Shown: positions 1-7,287 of the stretch, one piece after another | Layout: each line of letters starts with the position of its first letter | Numbering within the stretch: the first letter of the stretch is position 1 | Source: Streptomyces sp. CG 926 | GTDB lineage: Bacteria; Actinomycetota; Actinomycetes; Streptomycetales; Streptomycetaceae | NCBI RefSeq assembly: GCF_003148825.1 | Contig: NZ_QGGZ01000020.1 | Span: 36,721 to 100,720, forward strand | Length of the DNA stretch: 64,000 nucleotides | Direction of reading: 5' to 3' | Position numbers and translations under genes: made by a program | The notes under the pieces: model-generated | What the model saw: the letters and a program-made list of their open reading frames with translations, nothing else | The model's database searches: none | Told to the model about the DNA's origin: nothing

Positions 1-48
1 CTGGATCCGGTCGTGACGGCCCTGACGGGTGTGACCGCGGCGCGTTGA
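1..48 (+). CDS. 3' end of an unidentified upstream gene (partial)
   Basis: Frame 1 from the window edge is open and ends at TGA (46-48), giving 15 residues rich in Val, Thr and Ala. It is too short to identify. In streptomycetes the gene before this SHMT/transferase pair is, as I remember it, a small protein-tyrosine-phosphatase, but nothing here proves that. It could also be chance reading of non-coding DNA. Confidence 0.35.
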   Translation: MDPVVTALTGVTAAR

Positions 49-215
49 GCGTTCGTCGGCCGGAGGTCGGCGCGGCGGGGCGAAGCCCGGGAGGCCCTGC
101 GGGGCCGAGTGGTGCGAGTGCCGCGTCGAGGAGGGGCTCGCCGCGCGCTGACAGGGCATCGCGGGGTCCGCGGGCCTACAGTGGCTGGTAACCCGGTACC
201 CCCTGGAGCGCCGCC

Positions 216-1445
216 ATGAGCGTCATCACCCAGCCCACGGACCTGCTGCGCGCGCAGGACCCGCAGATGGCCGACATCCTGGCCGGGGAGCGGCAGCGGC
301 AGGCCGGTACCTTGCAGCTGAGCGCCGCGGAGAACTTCACCTCGAGCGCCGTGCTCGCCACGCTCGGGTCCGCGCTCGCCAACAAGTACGCGGAGGGCTA
401 CCCCGGCGCCCGGCACCACGGCGGGTGCGAGTACGCCGATCTGGCCGAGCGGACCGCCGTGGAGCGGGCCAAGGCGCTCTTCGGCGCCGAGCACGCGAAC
501 GTGCAGCCGCACTCCGGATCCTCCGCCGTCCTCGCCGCGTACGCCGCCCTGCTGCGGCCCGGCGACACCGTGCTGGCGATGGGGCTCCCGTACGGCGGAC
601 ACCTCACCCACGGGTCGCCGGCGAACCTTTCCGGCCGGTGGTTCGACTTCGTCGGGTACGGCGTCGACCCGGCGACGGGCCTCATCGACTACCGGCAGGT
701 CCAGCGCCTCGCCCGCGCGCACCGGCCCAAGGCGATCGTGTGCGGCTCCATCTCCTACCCCCGCCACCCCGAGTACTCGGCCTTCCGGGAGATCGCCGAC
801 GAGGTCGGCGCCCACCTGATCGTGGACGCCGCCCACCCGATCGGCCTCGTGGCCGGCGGGGCCGCGCCCAGCCCCGTCCCGTACGCCGACATCGTCTGCG
901 CGACCACGCACAAGGTGCTGCGCGGCCCGCGCGGCGGCATGCTGCTGTGCGGTACCGAGTACGCGGAGCGCGTCGACCGGGCGGTGTTCCCCTTCACCCA
1001 GGGCGGGGCCCAGATGCACACCATCGCCGCGAAGGCCGTGGCCTTCGGTGAGGCGGCCCGGCCGGCCTACACCACCTATGCGCACCGGGTCGTCGCCCAT
1101 GCCCGGGTCCTGGCGGGCGCGCTCCAGGAGCACGGGTTCACGGTCACCACCGGCGGCACCGACACCCATCTGATCACCGCCGATCCGGCGCCGCTGGGCG
1201 TCGACGGCCCGACCGCCCGCGGCCGGCTGGCGGCCGCGGGGATCGTGCTGGACACCTGCGCCCTCCCGTACGGGGACCAGCGCGGGGTCCGGCTGGGCAC
1301 GGCCGCCGTGACCACCCAAGGGATGGGAGAGGCGGAGATGGTCACGATCGCGGCATTGTTCACAGCGGCGCTGGCCGGGGATGGCGTGAAAACACGGAAG
1401 GAGGTCGGTGAGCTCACAATGGCATTTCCCCCATACGGGGAGTAA
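216..1445 (+). CDS. glyA: Serine hydroxymethyltransferase (GlyA family, PLP-dependent)
   Basis: This cytosolic enzyme interconverts serine and glycine and charges tetrahydrofolate with a one-carbon unit. The 409-residue protein has the usual family length. The ENFTS motif near residue 40, the folded fold-type-I PLP core and the internal-aldimine site TTHK (Lys233), followed by RGPRGG, are all visible. The ATG at 216 follows a GGAG ribosome site. The sequence is somewhat divergent, with a short alanine-rich end, and resembles the second SHMT-like paralogue that many streptomycetes carry beside a WecA-like gene near the ATP synthase operon. It is core metabolism and probably not part of the polyketide pathway, although it marks the edge of the cluster. 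I am sure of the family but less sure that it is the main SHMT. Confidence 0.9.
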   Translation: MSVITQPTDLLRAQDPQMADILAGERQRQAGTLQLSAAENFTSSAVLATLGSALANKYAEGYPGARHHGGCEYADLAERTAVERAKALFGAEHANVQPHSGSSAVLAAYAALLRPGDTVLAMGLPYGGHLTHGSPANLSGRWFDFVGYGVDPATGLIDYRQVQRLARAHRPKAIVCGSISYPRHPEYSAFREIADEVGAHLIVDAAHPIGLVAGGAAPSPVPYADIVCATTHKVLRGPRGGMLLCGTEYAERVDRAVFPFTQGGAQMHTIAAKAVAFGEAARPAYTTYAHRVVAHARVLAGALQEHGFTVTTGGTDTHLITADPAPLGVDGPTARGRLAAAGIVLDTCALPYGDQRGVRLGTAAVTTQGMGEAEMVTIAALFTAALAGDGVKTRKEVGELTMAFPPYGE

Positions 1446-1561
1446 GTGGCACAAGAAGGGCGTGCCGCAACCGGGATGCCGCCCCCTCGCGTCCTCGGTG
1501 AAGGGGACATCGCGGCTAATGTGTGGGGCTGAGATGGCCGGCGATACATCTGGGGCAGCCC

Positions 1562-2929
1562 GTGCGTGAATATCTGCTGACGCTTTGCGTCACGGTCGCG
1601 GTGACCTACCTGCTGACCGGGCCCGTGCGGAAGTTCGCGATCGCGGCCGGGGCCATGCCGGAGATCCGCGCCCGCGACGTGCACCGCGAGCCCACGCCAC
1701 GACTGGGCGGCATCGCCATGTTCGGCGGTCTGTGCGCGGGCCTGCTGGTCGCGGACCACCTACGGAACCTCAACGGCGTCTTCGAGCTGTCGAACGAACC
1801 CCGCGCGCTGCTCTCCGGCGCGGCCCTGATCTGGCTGGTCGGCGTCCTCGACGACAAGTTCGAGCTCGACGCCCTGATCAAGCTCGGCGCGCAGATGATC
1901 TCCGCCGGCGTGATGGTCATGCAGGGTCTGACCATCCTGTGGATCCCCGTCCCGGGTATCGGTACGGTCCCGCTCACCCAGTGGCAGGGCAACCTGCTCA
2001 CCGTCGCCCTCGTCGTCATCACCATCAACGCCGTGAACTTCGTCGACGGTCTGGACGGCCTCGCCGCCGGCATGGTCTGCATCGCCGCGGCCGCGCTCTT
2101 CCTCTACGCGTACCGGATCTGGTTCGGCTACGGCATCGAGTCGGCGGCGCCGGCGACCCTCTTCGCCGCGATCCTCATGGGCATGTGCCTGGGCTTCCTG
2201 CCGCACAACATGCACCCCGCCCGAATCTTCATGGGCGACTCCGGCTCGATGCTCATCGGACTGGTGCTGGCCGCCTCCGCGATCTCCCTCACCGGGCAGG
2301 TGGACCCGGACGCGCTGGCCCTCTTCGCCGGTGGTGAGCGCAACGCGACGCACGCGATGCTCCCCGCCTACATCCCGCTGATCCTGCCGCTGACGGTCAT
2401 CGCGATCCCGATGGCGGACCTGGTCCTGGCGATCGTCCGGCGTACGTGGAAGGGCCAGTCGCCGTTCGCCGCCGACCGTGGACACCTCCACCACCGGCTG
2501 CTGGAACTCGGGCATTCGCACAGCCGCGCGGTCATGATCATGTACTTCTGGTCGGGACTGATCGCCTTCGGCACCGTGGCCTATTCGGTGCACTCCGCCA
2601 CCATGTGGATCGTGCTGGCGATCGTCGCGCTGAGTGCGGTCGGCCTGATCCTGCTGCTGCTGCCGCGCTTCACCCCGCGCGCCCCGCGCTGGGCGGAGGG
2701 TCTGGTCCCGCCGCGCTACCGGCACCGGACGGTGGCGTCCGGCCGCGGACCGGTCGCCGCTGCCGAGGCGGGGGACGGCTCGCCGGCGCCCGCCCGTACG
2801 GCCACGGCGACGGGCGAGACCGCGGTGGCCGGCACTCCGGCCTCGTACGGGCTGCACGGTGCGACGGCGCTGTCCGCGGTGTCGGCGCGCAGGGGCGGGA
2901 CGGACACCAAGGAGCGGGAGCGGTCCTGA
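1562..2929 (+). CDS. WecA/MraY-family undecaprenyl-phosphate sugar-1-phosphate transferase
   Basis: This is an integral membrane enzyme (455 aa from the GTG at 1562) with about ten hydrophobic helices. It transfers a sugar-1-phosphate, probably GlcNAc-1-P, to undecaprenyl phosphate at the inner face of the membrane. Family signatures are visible: LVGVLDDK, NFVDGLDGLAAG (the catalytic Asp region), FMGDSGSMLIG, and the His-rich loop HLHHRLLELGHSHSR that typifies the WecA/TagO branch rather than MraY itself. A low-complexity Pro/Ala tail follows residue 385. The frame is open back to a GTG at 1523, but the family begins at VREYLLTL, so I chose GTG 1562. It is a cell-envelope housekeeping gene; streptomycetes normally have the ATP synthase operon next, but here the polyketide cluster follows. 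Confidence 0.9.
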   Translation: MREYLLTLCVTVAVTYLLTGPVRKFAIAAGAMPEIRARDVHREPTPRLGGIAMFGGLCAGLLVADHLRNLNGVFELSNEPRALLSGAALIWLVGVLDDKFELDALIKLGAQMISAGVMVMQGLTILWIPVPGIGTVPLTQWQGNLLTVALVVITINAVNFVDGLDGLAAGMVCIAAAALFLYAYRIWFGYGIESAAPATLFAAILMGMCLGFLPHNMHPARIFMGDSGSMLIGLVLAASAISLTGQVDPDALALFAGGERNATHAMLPAYIPLILPLTVIAIPMADLVLAIVRRTWKGQSPFAADRGHLHHRLLELGHSHSRAVMIMYFWSGLIAFGTVAYSVHSATMWIVLAIVALSAVGLILLLLPRFTPRAPRWAEGLVPPRYRHRTVASGRGPVAAAEAGDGSPAPARTATATGETAVAGTPASYGLHGATALSAVSARRGGTDTKERERS

Positions 2930-3039
2930 GCCCCGGGCCGCGGCCGGCGGGTCCGGCCCACGCCGACGGCCCCGGCCCACGGCCGTAGCGGCGGGGCGGG
3001 GCCGTGTCCGATGCAGGACCGCGCGGGGTACGAGCCCTC
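2930..3039. other. Convergent intergenic junction between core genome and cluster
   Basis: This very GC-rich stretch lies between the stop of the WecA-like gene (plus) and the stop of the mutase-like gene (minus). An 8-bp inverted repeat (ACGGCCCC at 2966-2973 with GGGGCCGT at 2998-3005) could be part of a bidirectional terminator, but it is weak and there is no T tract. I see no direct repeat, tRNA or integrase remnant that would mark insertion. Confidence 0.3.
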
Positions 3040-4233
3040 TCAGCGGCGTCCGGGCAGGGGCTGGTAGGCGCCCCAGACGCCGCGGAGGGTCTCGCAGATC
3101 TCACCCACGGTGGCACTGGCGGCCAGGGCCGACCGCATCGGGAACATGACGTTCCGGTCGCCTTCCGCGGCCTCCCGAAGCCGGGCCAGGGCGTCGTCCA
3201 CCGACGGCTGGACGCGCCAGGCGCGCAGCTTGGCCAGCCGTTCGCTCTGACGCAGGTGCGCGGCGTGGGCCTCGGGCCCGGGTGCTTGGAGCCCGGGGCC
3301 GGGTACGCGACTGTCCGGGGGCAGGGCGGTGCTCTGGAATCGGCACTCCACGGCGCGCACGGCGCCGCCGATCCGTTCGATGCTGTGCATCAGCCGGAGC
3401 GCGGCCGTCTCGATCTCCAGCGACGCGTCGGCGCGCAGCCAGGGTCGGCCCGTGCGGGTCGCCGCCAGGCTCCAGGGCGACGGGACGTGGCGGCGGAGCA
3501 CCGCGCGGCCGGCCAGGTCCGGCCCGAAGTGCTCGGTCATGACCCGGGCCCAGATGCGGCGGGCGGCCCGGAACTTCGCCAGGACCTCGGCCTGGTTGCC
3601 GCCGCCGGAGAGGCAGAAGGTGAGCCGTGGCACGAAGACGCCCGCGGTCACCGCCGTACGGACGTAGGCGATGCCGTTGGCGAGGGCGAAGGCGACCTCC
3701 TGGGCCGGGTCCGCCCCCGCTTCGGCCAGCTCGTGGCCGCAGACGGACACGACGTCCCAGCGCGGCAGGGCGGTCCGGCAGTACCGCAGCAGGTCCCGGG
3801 TCAGGCGCATGGACGGGGCCGGAGGGAAGAGGCAGGTTCCGTCAGGGGTGATGAACTCCTTGAGCACGTCGTTGCGGACCGAGCCGCGCAGCCGTTCGGC
3901 TGGGACGCCGTGCTCCTGGGCGACGAGCTGGTACAGCAGGATCAGGGGAGCGGCCGCGGCGTCCACGGACAGGGAGAGGGAGACCTTGTCGAGGGGGATG
4001 CCGCCCAGCAGCACCCGCATGTCGTCGATCGAGTCGAGGGCGACCCCGGCGCGGGCCACCTGGCCGTAGGCCGACGCCGTGTCGGAGTCCAGCCCCGACG
4101 CGGTCGGCCGGTCGACGAGCAGCGGCAGGACGCGCGCGCCTCGATCGAACAACTGTCTGAGGCGGAGGTTGGCGGCCGCCGAGGTGTGGAACCTGGTGGT
4201 CCGTTCCGCGGCCGGGGAGATGCCGGACGTCAT
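3040..4233 (-). CDS. Degenerate methylmalonyl-CoA mutase-like barrel protein
   Basis: The 397-aa protein aligns with the TIM-barrel half of B12-dependent acyl-CoA mutases. It has DSDTASAYGQVARAGVALDS (residues 49-68), GGIPLD, FPPAPSMRL (136-144), LAKFRAARR and the typical barrel end SATVGEICETLRGVWG. Compared with remembered MutB sequences it lacks the N-terminal TYRxRP segment, the block around TQSLHTN that contacts adenosylcobalamin, and the whole C-terminal B12 domain. The catalytic GYH triplet is GHE here (residues 166-168). It is therefore probably not an active mutase alone; a regulatory, acyl-CoA-binding or new role is possible. The ATG at 4233 has a GAGGAG site overlapping the stop of the PPTase 7 bp upstream, which implies coupled translation; the longer frame upstream is less likely. 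Confidence 0.75.
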   Translation of the reverse strand: MTSGISPAAERTTRFHTSAAANLRLRQLFDRGARVLPLLVDRPTASGLDSDTASAYGQVARAGVALDSIDDMRVLLGGIPLDKVSLSLSVDAAAAPLILLYQLVAQEHGVPAERLRGSVRNDVLKEFITPDGTCLFPPAPSMRLTRDLLRYCRTALPRWDVVSVCGHELAEAGADPAQEVAFALANGIAYVRTAVTAGVFVPRLTFCLSGGGNQAEVLAKFRAARRIWARVMTEHFGPDLAGRAVLRRHVPSPWSLAATRTGRPWLRADASLEIETAALRLMHSIERIGGAVRAVECRFQSTALPPDSRVPGPGLQAPGPEAHAAHLRQSERLAKLRAWRVQPSVDDALARLREAAEGDRNVMFPMRSALAASATVGEICETLRGVWGAYQPLPGRR

Positions 4234-4240
4234 GGGCTCC

Positions 4241-4966
4241 TCACGGATGTGATGGGGGGCGCGTGAGCGCCGGGTCGAGGTGGCGGCCGGCGGGAGCGCC
4301 ACCCGTGGCGGGGGCGTCCACGGTGATCGCCGTGAGAACGATCCCCTCGCGGACGAGCCAGCGGCCGGCGAAGGTGCTGAGGTCGGGGTGGGCGGCGACC
4401 AGGGCCGGAGGGAGCACGCGGGCGGAGAAGGTGCGGTGCGCCGGGTCGATCCGGATGAGCGCGTCCTCGAACTCCAGCGCGAGGGATGTCTGCGGGAACC
4501 ACGCCTTGTAGACGCTTTCCTTGGTACTGAAGAGCAACTTGTCCCAGTTGATTCCAGGGTGCCGCACGGTGAGTCGCCCGATCTGGGCGATCTCCTCCGG
4601 CAGGGCGATGCTCTCCAGCACGCCCCCGGGCAGCGGCTTGTCGGGCTCCGCGTCGATACCGATGGCGGCGACCCGGGAGGCGTCGGCGACGGCCGCCGCG
4701 TGGTAGCCCGTCGTGTGGGTGATCGCGCCGCGTACGGCGTCGGGCCAGACGGGAAGCCCGCGTGGGGTGGCGAGCAGCGGGCCCTGGGGGGCGCCGAGGG
4801 CCGTCAGCGCCTGGTGGGCGCAGTATCGGGCGGTGGCGAACTCACGCCGGCGGCTTTCGACCGCTCGGGCCACGAGGGGCGCCTCCTGGGGGTGCAGGGT
4901 GGCGAACGGCACGTGCTCGAAGGCCTCGAATGCCCGGACGTGGGACGGCAGTACGTCCTCGATCAT
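4241..4966 (-). CDS. Sfp-type 4'-phosphopantetheinyl transferase
   Basis: The 241-aa protein transfers the phosphopantetheine arm of CoA to the conserved serine of carrier proteins, which all ten ACPs encoded in this window need. The signatures are IGIDAEPD (Mg-binding Asp105 and Glu107), an earlier RGAITHTTGY region (80-88), and FSTKESVYKAW with Lys149, Glu150 and Lys154. It belongs to the EntD/PptT-like branch. The frame is open for a further 222 codons upstream, but the ATG at 4966 has a good AGGAAGAGG site and gives the family length. It is the middle gene of a three-gene operon, 17 bp after the PptH-like gene. Its position suggests it serves this cluster, though it may also serve others in the cell. 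Confidence 0.93.
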   Translation of the reverse strand: MIEDVLPSHVRAFEAFEHVPFATLHPQEAPLVARAVESRRREFATARYCAHQALTALGAPQGPLLATPRGLPVWPDAVRGAITHTTGYHAAAVADASRVAAIGIDAEPDKPLPGGVLESIALPEEIAQIGRLTVRHPGINWDKLLFSTKESVYKAWFPQTSLALEFEDALIRIDPAHRTFSARVLPPALVAAHPDLSTFAGRWLVREGIVLTAITVDAPATGGAPAGRHLDPALTRPPSHP

Positions 4967-4983
4967 GGTTTTCCTCTTCCTCG

Positions 4984-5892
4984 CTACCAGGTGCGGGCAG
5001 CGGCCACCGCCGCGGCGTTCCCCAGGATCTGGACCGGACGCCCGGGGGGTGTGGCGCGCCGCTCCCACTCCCGCGGGTAGCCGAGGGACACCTCGTGATG
5101 GGGTACGCCGTCGCAGTGGATGGTGCGCGGGATGTGCAGGTGCCCGTAGACCACCGCGGCCGCGCGGTACCTGCGGTGCCAGTCGGCGGTTTCCGTCGTG
5201 CCGCACCACAGGGCGAACTCGGGGTACCGCAGGACCCTCGTGGGGTCCCGGACCAGCGGGAAGTGGTTGACCAGGACGGTGGGCAGACCGGGCGGCAGCG
5301 CGTCGAGACGTTCCCGGGTCAGGGTCAGTCGGGCGCGGCACCAGGCTTCGCGGGTCGGGTACGGGTCGGGGTGCAGGAGGAACTCGTCGGTGCAGACCAC
5401 GCCGGCTTCGTCCGCCAGCCGCAGCGCGTGCTCCTTCGAGTAGGCGCCGGGCGGACGGAAGCTGTAGTCGTAGAGGACGAAGAGCGGGGCGATGACGGCG
5501 GGGCCGCCCTGCCCGTTCCACACCGGGTACGGGTCCTCCGGGGTGATCACGTCCAGTCGGCGGCAGATGTCGAGCAGATGCCGGTACTTGCTCTCGCCGC
5601 GCAGCTGCACCGGGTCGCCCGGGTCGGTCCACAGCTCGTGGTTGCCCGGCACCCAGACCACTTGGGCGAACCGCTCGCGGAGCACGGACAGGGTGCTCTC
5701 GATGTCGGACACGGTCTCCCCGACGTCCCCGGCCACGACGAGCCAGTCCGCCGGGGAGTCCGTCCGCAGGTCACGGACGATGTCCCGGTTGCGCTCGTGG
5801 CGCACGTGCAGGTCGCTGATGGCCATCAGCCTGCCGTCGTGGGCAGGGGGCAGCACGACTCCGCGCGGTGTGGGGTGGTGGTTCGCACTCAT
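4984..5892 (-). CDS. PptH-like metallophosphoesterase (predicted phosphopantetheinyl hydrolase)
   Basis: This 302-aa calcineurin-like phosphoesterase has the full metal-site set: SDLH (Asp27, His29), AGDV (Asp56), PGNHE (Asn84, His85), NHF (His210) and YGHLH (His251, His253). Stretches such as VPGNHELWT, PYPTREAWC, YPEFALWCGTTETADWH and GYPREW closely match what I remember of Mycobacterium tuberculosis PptH (Rv2795c), which removes phosphopantetheine from carrier proteins and lies in an operon with the transferase PptT. The same pairing occurs here, with the PPTase 17 bp downstream. The inferred role is ACP recycling or control of the holo-ACP pool; the alternative is a general phosphodiesterase. 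The start is ATG 5892, and the gene leads a minus-strand operon. Confidence 0.85.
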   Translation of the reverse strand: MSANHHPTPRGVVLPPAHDGRLMAISDLHVRHERNRDIVRDLRTDSPADWLVVAGDVGETVSDIESTLSVLRERFAQVVWVPGNHELWTDPGDPVQLRGESKYRHLLDICRRLDVITPEDPYPVWNGQGGPAVIAPLFVLYDYSFRPPGAYSKEHALRLADEAGVVCTDEFLLHPDPYPTREAWCRARLTLTRERLDALPPGLPTVLVNHFPLVRDPTRVLRYPEFALWCGTTETADWHRRYRAAAVVYGHLHIPRTIHCDGVPHHEVSLGYPREWERRATPPGRPVQILGNAAAVAAARTW

Positions 5893-6161
5893 TCCTGTTG
5901 CCTTCCCGCGGTATCGGTTCGACCCGGCGTCGGCAACCGCACCGCTTCAGAGTGATCTGACCCACTGCCCGGCGAAACCCCTAGCCGCCCCCTAGATGTG
6001 TGGGGGCGGCCCGAACCGGATCCGGCATGTAGGGGTGGGTGGGTAGGTGATCAGGGGTTGTGGCCGCCCGGAAGGTTCGCTCAAGATCCTTTCAGGTGCG
6101 ACGGCGGTGGTGGTGCGGCCGGCGGCCGGTGCCACGGACCTGTGCGACGAAGGGAACTGCC
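5893..6161. promoter_or_regulatory. Divergent promoter region with clustered TAGGGG boxes
   Basis: This 269-bp region separates the PptH-like operon (minus) from the thioesterase (plus). It holds two CCCCTAG copies (5978-5984 and 5989-5995, one helical turn apart; CTAGGGG on the minus strand), a TAGGGG at 6030-6035, a TAGGTG at 6044 and a CAGGGG at 6052-6057. The same hexamer recurs before LAL2, the P450 unit and the PKS genes, so this is probably an operator for the cluster's LAL activators. No -10/-35 element is clear. Confidence 0.55.
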
Positions 6162-6917
6162 ATGACCGCGAGCGGCGTTGACGAGAACCTGTGGATGCGA
6201 CAGTTCCACCCCGCGCCCGGCGCGAAGGTGCGGCTGGTCTGCCTCCCGCACGCCGGCGGTTCCGCCCCGTACTTCTTCCCGGTCTCCAAGGCGCTCTCGC
6301 CCGCGCTCGACGTGGTGGCCGTGCAGTACCCCGGCCGGCAGGACCGCCGTGACGAGCCGGGCATCGACAACATCGCGGACCTCGCCGACGCGGTGACGGA
6401 CGCGCTCCTGCCCTGGGCGGACCGCCCTCTGATCATTTTCGGTCACAGCATGGGTGCCACGCTCGCCTTCGAGGTGGCCCTGCGGCTGGAGGCCAAGGGC
6501 ATCGTGCCGCTCGCGGTCTTCGCGTCGGGGCGCCGCGCTCCGTCGCGGCACCGCGACGAGCAGGTCCACCTCCGCTCCGACGACGACCTGATCAGGGAGA
6601 TCCAGTCGCTGAGCGGGACCCAGGCGGCGGTCCTGGGCGACGAGGAGATCCTGCGGATGGTCCTGCCGGCGATCCGCAGTGACTACAAGGCCGCCGAAAC
6701 CTACCGCTACGAGACGGGACCGAAGCTCCAAGCCCCCATCCAGGCGCACTTCGGCGTGGACGACCCGAAGGTCTCCGCGGACGAGGCGCGGGCGTGGGAG
6801 GAGCACACCACCGGAACGTTCGAGCTCCAGACCTACCCCGGCGGCCACTTCTACCTCAACCAGCAGGCGGCGCGGGTCATCGACGCCATCGCGCGGGTCG
6901 CGTCGACGGTCGCCTGA
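6162..6917 (+). CDS. Type II thioesterase (PKS editing hydrolase)
   Basis: The 251-aa alpha/beta-hydrolase has the classic TEII catalytic set: GHSMG with Ser96, Asp200 in FGVDDP and His229 in GGHFYL. The N-terminal VCLPHAGGSAPYF and YPGRQDR are family hallmarks. Discrete TEIIs remove unreactive acyl groups (for example acetyl or propionyl left by early decarboxylation) from PKS ACPs and so keep the assembly line running. The frame is open from a GTG at 6060, but the ATG at 6162, after GAAGGGA, gives the usual start. It stands alone, divergent from the PPTase operon and with TAGGGG boxes upstream, so it is probably co-regulated with the PKS. It is not the chain-releasing TE. Confidence 0.94.
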   Translation: MTASGVDENLWMRQFHPAPGAKVRLVCLPHAGGSAPYFFPVSKALSPALDVVAVQYPGRQDRRDEPGIDNIADLADAVTDALLPWADRPLIIFGHSMGATLAFEVALRLEAKGIVPLAVFASGRRAPSRHRDEQVHLRSDDDLIREIQSLSGTQAAVLGDEEILRMVLPAIRSDYKAAETYRYETGPKLQAPIQAHFGVDDPKVSADEARAWEEHTTGTFELQTYPGGHFYLNQQAARVIDAIARVASTVA

Positions 6918-7287
6918 GGCGGGTCCCTCCGGGCCCGTCGACAGCGGACGTCTTGGAGAATTCGAGGCAAAATTTGGTTTCTCTCTCAAGGAAAGCGGGC
7001 GCCGCTCATGGCGTGAACATTTCCCTCCTGGCTTGATGTCGTCGTAGTTGGCCGAGTATTCGCGGGAGAGTGGCTCACGCGTGACCCTCCTGGCCGACTC
7101 GTGCGGTTGAGGGGATTGACGGACGATCTCGTGGCCATTCGAGGTCGGTTGACACTGCATGGATCTTGATGTTGTCTGACATTGGGTTCGAGCACGAGGA
7201 GACCTTCGGTCTTCAGGCCGCTCGGGCCGAGTGTTCGGCCACACGGGGGTGGTCTGGACGACTCAACTCCGGGGGTGTTTCATATCC
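6918..7287. promoter_or_regulatory. Intergenic region before LAL1 with an AT-rich patch and a possible promoter
   Basis: The 370-bp gap contains no credible gene. Around 6955-6990 the DNA is unusually AT-rich for this genome (GAATTCGAGGC, then AAAATTTGG). At 7149-7154 there is a perfect TTGACA, 17 bp before TTGTCT (7172-7177), a plausible sigma-70-type promoter for the regulator. No TAGGGG box is present, unlike the other cluster promoters, which suggests that LAL1 is controlled by something other than the LAL pair. Confidence 0.45.

Noticed and set aside
3004..4266. A 420-codon plus-strand frame opposite the mutase-like gene
   Set aside because: It has Gly/Arg/Val-rich shadow composition and no motifs; the minus strand has clear family motifs.
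4967..5632. Upstream extension of the PPTase frame
   Set aside because: It overlaps the PptH-like gene in another frame and reads as Pro/Arg-rich nonsense; the ATG at 4966 with a ribosome site fits the family length.
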